From NCBI GenBank assembly GCA_900766895.1, contig CAAFXF010000125.1:1-9693 (forward strand): a stretch of 9,693 nt of DNA. Reading direction: 5' to 3'. The stretch is from Clostridia bacterium. Lineage in GTDB: Bacteria > Bacillota > Clostridia > Oscillospirales > Acutalibacteraceae. The first letter of the stretch is position 1, and every line of letters starts with the position of its first letter. Of this stretch, positions 5,928 to 9,693 are shown piece by piece. The translations under genes and the position numbers were made by a program. The notes below the pieces were generated by a model that was given only the letters and a program-made list of their open reading frames with translations, had not been told where the DNA came from and made no database searches.

Positions 5928-8144
5928 CAAATCGTCATTATCATCATTTTCAATAAAATATTTAAGTGCACTGTACCGTCTTGACTTTTTGTCATTAGCC
6001 ACCATCTGCTCTATGCCCTGCTCGTTGCCAACAAGCACAAGAAGTCTTTTTGCCCTTGTCAACGCAGTATAAAAGAGATTTCTGTAAGCAAGTCTTTCCG
6101 CAACGGCAAGCACAGGCATAACCACGGCGGCAAACTCACTGCCCTGTGATTTATGTACAGTCATAGCATAGGCAAGCTCAAGCTCCTTAACATTTTCTAT
6201 ACTGTACATTGCCTCCTTATCATCAAACCTAACATTGATAACGTCATTCGCCTTATCAATCCTTGTAAGAACACCTATGTCGCCGTTAAATACTCCCGTG
6301 CCATTTTCGCCTATCTTAAACCACGGCACATCATAGTTGTTCTTGATTTGCATAACCCTGTCGCCCTCGCGCAAAGTGTAGCCCTTATAGCGAATTTCCT
6401 GCTTTTCCTTTGACGGAGGGTTAAGAGCCTCCTGCAATATGGCATTAATGTTTTGAGTGCCGACCTCTCCCTTTCTGCTTGGGCAAAGCACCTGAATATC
6501 TTTCATAGGGTCAAGGCCGTATCCTGCAGGGAGTCGCTTTGTTACAAGGTCAAGTATCTTACGAGGTGCAATGTATCTTGAGTTTTCCCTAAGTAAAAAG
6601 AAATCACTATCGGGAGAATTGTCAAATTCGGGCATTTCACCCTTAACGACACGGTGTGCATTGGTAATTATTCTGCTTTTCATTGCCTGACGAAAAACCT
6701 TGTCAAGCACAACAACCGGAATCACGCCGCTGTCAATCATATCTCTTAAAACATTTCCTGCACCGACCGGCGGAAGCTGATCCTGATCTCCTACCATAAT
6801 CAGCCTGCAATGAAGCGGAAGAGCGTCAAGAAGCGAAGCAAACAAGGTAACATCAACCATTGAAAGCTCATCAACAATAACCGCATCGCAGTCAAGAGGA
6901 TTTTTAAGGTTATGTACAAAGCTTTGACTCGAATCACTTTCCTTAAATTCAACCTCAAGCAAGCGATGAATTGTGCTTGCCTCGTAGCCGGTCAGCTCCT
7001 CCATTCGCTGTGCCGCTCTGCCCGTCGGGGCGGCAAGACAAACCTTTAATCCACGGTTTTTCATCAGTTGAATTATTCCCTTTACGGTTGTAGTTTTACC
7101 TGTGCCCGGCCCTCCTGTGAGAATGAGCATGCCTTTCGAAACAGCGTATTCAATAGCCTCCCTCTGCTTGTCGTCAAAGGTTATTGCACTGCTCTGTTCA
7201 AAGGCATAAATCTCACCCTGATGAATTTCGTTTTCGGCAGGAGGATATTCAACCATTATCCTAAAGCGATCGGCAATTCCACGCTCTGCGTGATATATTT
7301 CGGGCAAAAACAAAAAATCTCTGCCGTTTACCTTTCGCTGAACTACTGCTCTTTGCTCAATAGCATTATCAATGGCAATTTCAACATTATCTTCGTCGCA
7401 GCCGAGAAGCTGTGAAGCAGGCTTTATCATCTTTTCACGCGGTATACAGGTATGTCCGTTGCCCAAATTATGCTGCAAAACATAGCACACACCTGCAATG
7501 GCTCTGTATTCAAACGGAGGCTTTTCGGTTAAATTATCTGCAATCTCCTCCGCCTTATCAAAGGTTATTCCTGTTTGTGCACCGATAAGCGAATACGGAT
7601 TTGCACACAAAACATCAAGTGCATCATCCTTAAGAAGATTGTAGGTTTTGATAGCCTCGCTCTGCGACAAACCGAGATTTGTCAAGCCTGTCAGCATTTC
7701 TCTTGCAGAAAACTGTGCCTTAAAATTCTTGCAGATTTCCCTTGCCTTTGCACTTGAAATGCCCTTTATTGTCGCCAGCCTTGCAGGGTCGTTTTCAAGT
7801 ACATCAAAGGTTTGCGTACCGAATTTTTCTACAATTTTTGTTGCAGTTGCCTCGCGAATACCTCGAATAATGCCCGAGGATAAATATTTAAGTATTCCTC
7901 CGACATCGGCAGGCATGGTTTGTACAGCACTTTGTGCCTTAAACTGTCTGCCGAATGACGGATGCAACACCCAAACACCTCGGCACTCCACCTCTGCACC
8001 GACTGCAAGAGCACCAAGCTCGCCGACAACGGTTACACCCTCCTCACCCGTGTTGACCTCTGCAACACAAAAGCCGGTGGCCTCATTGTAATAGGAAATA
8101 TCCTCAACAGTGCCTATTAAGTTTTCCTGTGCTTCATTTTCCAT
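5916..8144 (-). CDS. recD2: RecD2-type ATP-dependent DNA helicase (RecD-like, YrrC family)
   Basis: A 742-residue superfamily 1B 5'-3' DNA helicase involved in replication and repair in bacteria that lack RecBC. The N-terminal region (1-75) looks like an OB-type domain, followed by helix-hairpin-helix-like segments at about 90-145 (GIIRGIREATATKI, TIKGISSAKA), both typical of RecD2 and absent from RecBCD RecD. The motor has Walker A GGPGTGKTT 344-352, motif Ia APTGRAAQR 372-380, STIHRLL 390-396, Walker B VDELS 424-428, motif III VGDQDQLPPVG 451-461, FRQA 484-487, MTVHKSQGSEF 661-671 and motif VI YTALTRAKR 692-700. All catalytic motifs look intact. An in-frame ATG at 8174 overlaps the -10 box of the gene's own promoter, so ATG 8144 with AAGGA 7 nt upstream is chosen. 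It is transcribed separately from tuf; its last codons carry the -35 of the next operon. Confidence 0.95.
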   Translation of the reverse strand: MENEAQENLIGTVEDISYYNEATGFCVAEVNTGEEGVTVVGELGALAVGAEVECRGVWVLHPSFGRQFKAQSAVQTMPADVGGILKYLSSGIIRGIREATATKIVEKFGTQTFDVLENDPARLATIKGISSAKAREICKNFKAQFSAREMLTGLTNLGLSQSEAIKTYNLLKDDALDVLCANPYSLIGAQTGITFDKAEEIADNLTEKPPFEYRAIAGVCYVLQHNLGNGHTCIPREKMIKPASQLLGCDEDNVEIAIDNAIEQRAVVQRKVNGRDFLFLPEIYHAERGIADRFRIMVEYPPAENEIHQGEIYAFEQSSAITFDDKQREAIEYAVSKGMLILTGGPGTGKTTTVKGIIQLMKNRGLKVCLAAPTGRAAQRMEELTGYEASTIHRLLEVEFKESDSSQSFVHNLKNPLDCDAVIVDELSMVDVTLFASLLDALPLHCRLIMVGDQDQLPPVGAGNVLRDMIDSGVIPVVVLDKVFRQAMKSRIITNAHRVVKGEMPEFDNSPDSDFFLLRENSRYIAPRKILDLVTKRLPAGYGLDPMKDIQVLCPSRKGEVGTQNINAILQEALNPPSKEKQEIRYKGYTLREGDRVMQIKNNYDVPWFKIGENGTGVFNGDIGVLTRIDKANDVINVRFDDKEAMYSIENVKELELAYAMTVHKSQGSEFAAVVMPVLAVAERLAYRNLFYTALTRAKRLLVLVGNEQGIEQMVANDKKSRRYSALKYFIENDDNDDLLTF

Positions 8145-8172
8145 AACATTATCCTTAAAATGTACTGCACAC

Positions 8173-8195
8173 ATTATAACACAATTTGTACAAAT
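8173..8195 (-). promoter_or_regulatory. Extended -10 promoter of recD2 with TTGTACAA palindrome
   Basis: On the minus strand TGTTATAAT (8173-8181) is a perfect extended -10. No good -35 is present; that position is filled by the T-tract of the tuf terminator. Just upstream is a perfect 12-bp palindrome ATTTGTACAAAT (8184-8195), sharing the TTGTACAA core with the palindrome at the next operon's promoter. Expected transcription starts near 8166, about 22 nt before the chosen ATG. Confidence 0.7.
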
Positions 8196-8227
8196 AAAAA
8201 AGAGTAGATTCCGAAGAATCTACTCTT
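8196..8227 (-). terminator. tuf: Intrinsic terminator of tuf with UUCG tetraloop
   Basis: On the minus strand a perfect 12-bp stem, AAGAGTAGATTC (8216-8227) with GAATCTACTCTT (8200-8211), is closed by a C-UUCG-G tetraloop, one of the most stable RNA loops, and runs directly into six T residues (8196-8201). It lies 19 nt after the tuf stop codon. Confidence 0.95.
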
Positions 8228-8246
8228 AATTAATCAAATTAGGTGA

Positions 8247-9440
8247 TTACTCGTTGATTGAAACAACAACGCCTGAACCTACTGTTCTACCGCCTTCACG
8301 GATAGCGAAACGAAGACCTTCTTCGATAGCGATAGGAGTGATGAGCTCAACGTTCATATCAACGTTATCGCCAGGCATACACATCTCAACACCATCAGGA
8401 AGTGTGATAACACCTGTAACGTCAGTTGTTCTGAAATAGAACTGTGGACGATAGTTGTTGAAGAATGGAGTATGACGGCCACCCTCGTCCTTTGAAAGAA
8501 CGTAAACCTGACCTGTAAACTTTGTGTGTGGCTTGATTGAACCAGGAGCTGCAAGAACCTGACCTCTCTTGATGTCAGTTCTCTGAACACCACGAAGGAG
8601 GCAACCTACGTTGTCACCAGCCTCAGCGTAGTCGAGGATCTTACGGAACATCTCGATACCTGTGCAAACTGTTGACTTGATTTCTTCCTCAAGACCAACC
8701 ATCTCTACAACGTCGTTAGTCTTAAGCTGACCTCTCTCTACTCTACCTGTTGCAACAGTACCACGACCTGTGATTGTGAATACGTCCTCTACAGGCATAA
8801 GGAAAGGAAGGTCTGCCTTACGGTCAGGAGTTGGGATGTATGAATCAACTGCATCCATGAGCTCCTGAATGCAAGCACATGCAGGATCATCGTTTGATTC
8901 AGCCTCAAGAGCCTTAAGAGCAGAACCCTTAACGATTGGGCACTCATCATCAAACTCATACTCAGCAAGTGTTTCTCTGATTTCCATTTCAACAAGCTCA
9001 AGAAGCTCTGGGTCGTCAACTTGGTCAGTCTTGTTCATGAATACGATGATTGCAGGAACGCCTACCTGACGAGCAAGGAGAAGGTGCTCCTTAGTCTGAG
9101 CCATAGGACCGTCTGTTGAAGCGATTACAAGGATAGCACCATCCATCTGTGCAGCACCTGTAATCATGTTCTTGATATAGTCAGCGTGGCCCGGGCAGTC
9201 TACGTGAGCATAGTGACGCTGCTCTGTTTCATACTCTACGTGAGCAGTGTTGATTGTGATACCACGCTCTCTCTCTTCAGGAGCCTTATCGATATCAGCA
9301 TAGTCCTCGAACTTTGCGAAGCCCTTGTTTGCAAGATACTTTGTGATAGCAGCTGTAAGAGTTGTCTTACCGTGGTCAACGTGACCGATTGTACCAATGT
9401 TACAATGTGGTTTGCTTCTGTCAAATTTAGCCTTTGCCAT
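8247..9440 (-). CDS. tuf: Elongation factor Tu
   Basis: A 397-residue GTPase that delivers aminoacyl-tRNA to the ribosome; length is normal for the family. G-motifs: GHVDHGKT 19-26, GITIN 60-64 with the switch-1 Thr62, DCPGH 81-85 with the GTPase His85, NKTD 136-139, and GSALKAL in the G5 position. Domains 2 and 3 carry ITGRGTVATGRVERG and REGGRTVGSGVV. The common ILVVSAxDG segment is ILVIASTDG here. The frame stays open upstream to 9503, but ATG 9440 is the start: AAGGAGG (9449-9455) lies 8 nt upstream, and MAKAKF is the standard EF-Tu N-terminus. Upstream is fusA, as in many bacteria, but 110 nt of non-coding DNA with a strong promoter separates them, so tuf can be expressed by itself. Kirromycin-class resistance changes were not evident. 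Confidence 0.98.
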   Translation of the reverse strand: MAKAKFDRSKPHCNIGTIGHVDHGKTTLTAAITKYLANKGFAKFEDYADIDKAPEERERGITINTAHVEYETEQRHYAHVDCPGHADYIKNMITGAAQMDGAILVIASTDGPMAQTKEHLLLARQVGVPAIIVFMNKTDQVDDPELLELVEMEIRETLAEYEFDDECPIVKGSALKALEAESNDDPACACIQELMDAVDSYIPTPDRKADLPFLMPVEDVFTITGRGTVATGRVERGQLKTNDVVEMVGLEEEIKSTVCTGIEMFRKILDYAEAGDNVGCLLRGVQRTDIKRGQVLAAPGSIKPHTKFTGQVYVLSKDEGGRHTPFFNNYRPQFYFRTTDVTGVITLPDGVEMCMPGDNVDMNVELITPIAIEEGLRFAIREGGRTVGSGVVVSINE

Positions 9441-9461
9441 TTTAATTTCCTCCTTAAATTT

Positions 9462-9477
9462 ATACCCCTTGGGGTAT
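9462..9477 (-). promoter_or_regulatory. ATACCCC/GGGGTAT dyad in the tuf leader
   Basis: ATACCCC (9462-9468) and GGGGTAT (9471-9477) form a perfect 7-bp inverted repeat with only two bases between. It lies between the predicted transcription start (about 9496) and the AAGGAGG site of tuf. As RNA it can fold into a 6-bp hairpin with a CAAG loop 6 nt upstream of the ribosome binding site; as DNA it resembles GC-tract dyads bound by CsoR-family metal sensors. Which applies, if either, is unknown. Confidence 0.5.
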
Positions 9478-9502
9478 TCCTTCTTAATTTCAACTATTTC
9501 CA

Positions 9503-9531
9503 ATTATATATGGAAACTATGGTTTTTTCAA
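9503..9531 (-). promoter_or_regulatory. tuf: Strong sigma-A promoter of tuf
   Basis: On the minus strand TTGAAA (9526-9531) and a perfect TATAAT (9503-9508) are separated by exactly 17 bp, close to the consensus and fitting a highly expressed gene. The -10 is flanked by TTTCCA (9497-9502) and TGGAAA (9511-9516), and the -35 lies within ATGGTT (9519-9524) / AACCAT (9530-9535). It provides tuf with transcription independent of fusA. Confidence 0.85.
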
Positions 9532-9550
9532 CCATTTTCAAACAAATATT

Positions 9551-9693
9551 TTAGTTGCTTCGCTCGCTGATAACCTTGTCCATAACACTCTTTGGAGCCT
9601 GCTCGTATCTCTCGAAGAACATAGAGTAATTTCCGCGTCCCTGAGTAGAAGAACGAAGCTCTGTAGAGTAACCGAACATCTCCGCCAACGGAA
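9551..9693 (-). CDS. fusA: Elongation factor G, C-terminal end (partial, runs off the window)
   Basis: Reading the minus strand from the right edge gives 46 residues and a TAA stop: PLAEMFGYSTELRS, then TQGRGNYSMFFERYEQAP and a short Lys/Glu-containing tail ending SERSN. PLxEMFGYxTxLRSxTQGRG is the conserved domain V end of EF-G, the GTPase that drives ribosomal translocation. About 94% of the protein lies beyond the window. The frame is too short to appear as a stand-alone open frame with its own start. No convincing terminator separates it from tuf, so some read-through into tuf is likely. Confidence 0.96.
   Translation of the reverse strand, partial: PLAEMFGYSTELRSSTQGRGNYSMFFERYEQAPKSVMDKVISERSN

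Noticed and set aside
7648..8091. Forward open frame of 147 codons inside recD2
   Set aside because: Antisense to the conserved N-terminal part of RecD2; low-complexity Ser/Pro/Thr-rich composition typical of a shadow frame.
8145..8174. Upstream ATG 8174 for recD2
   Set aside because: It overlaps the TATAAT box, so the transcript would begin downstream of it.
9441..9503. N-terminal extension of EF-Tu to position 9503
   Set aside because: It crosses the leader dyad, the AAGGAGG site and reaches the -10 box; EF-Tu normally starts at MAK.
9500..9513. CC-A/T-GG sequence resembling a eukaryotic CArG box at the tuf promoter
   Set aside because: Coincidence of an AT-rich -10 flanked by a dyad; SRF-type control does not exist in bacteria.
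1..9693. CRISPR arrays, tRNA or rRNA genes, transposase genes, toxin-antitoxin or defence islands
   Set aside because: No periodic repeats, no tRNA cloverleaf and no protein of these classes was seen on either strand.

Overview
The window reads as a chromosomal segment of a low-GC, Gram-positive gut or rumen Clostridium-type bacterium, most like the Oscillospiraceae/Ruminococcus group. The basis is AT-rich intergenic DNA, strong AAGGAGG-type ribosome binding sites, TATAAT promoters, a RecD2-type (not RecBCD-type) helicase, an MreB-type actin, an ECF vitamin transporter with a fused ATPase, and a fusA-tuf order. The taxonomic placement is inference from gene style; no species can be named from this alone.

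Layout. Positions 1-226 are non-coding. They hold a 108-bp inverted-repeat element (9-116) and a likely extended -10 promoter with a 10-bp direct repeat. A forward operon follows: a DUF523/TudS-like iron-sulfur protein (227-673), a small lipoprotein of unknown function (685-1134) and a maltose/galactoside-type O-acetyltransferase (1136-1762). It ends at a hairpin (1780-1811) that serves as a bidirectional terminator for converging transcripts. All remaining genes are on the minus strand.

Reading leftwards from the right edge: the 3' end of fusA (EF-G), then tuf (EF-Tu) with its own strong promoter and a C-UUCG-G terminator, then recD2 with its own extended -10 promoter, then a four-gene operon of an MreB-like actin followed by a complete ECF transporter in the order T - fused A1A2 - S. 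The ECF genes overlap (28 and 4 nt), which suggests translational coupling. EcfT is the membrane scaffold, the double ATPase drives it, and the S protein selects a substrate that the sequence does not identify (a cobalamin-type vitamin is one possibility).

Most of the window is ordinary housekeeping. I did not find a clear undescribed defence or mobile system. The parts that most merit a second look are the inverted-repeat element at the left edge, an Asp-to-Asn change in the phosphate-2 loop of the MreB-like protein, a shared TTGTACAA palindrome at two neighbouring promoters, and a perfect ATACCCC/GGGGTAT dyad in the tuf leader. Several start codons (lipoprotein, acetyltransferase, mreB-like, recD2, tuf) were moved downstream of the longest possible reading frame because the Shine-Dalgarno site, promoter or family N-terminus decides them.
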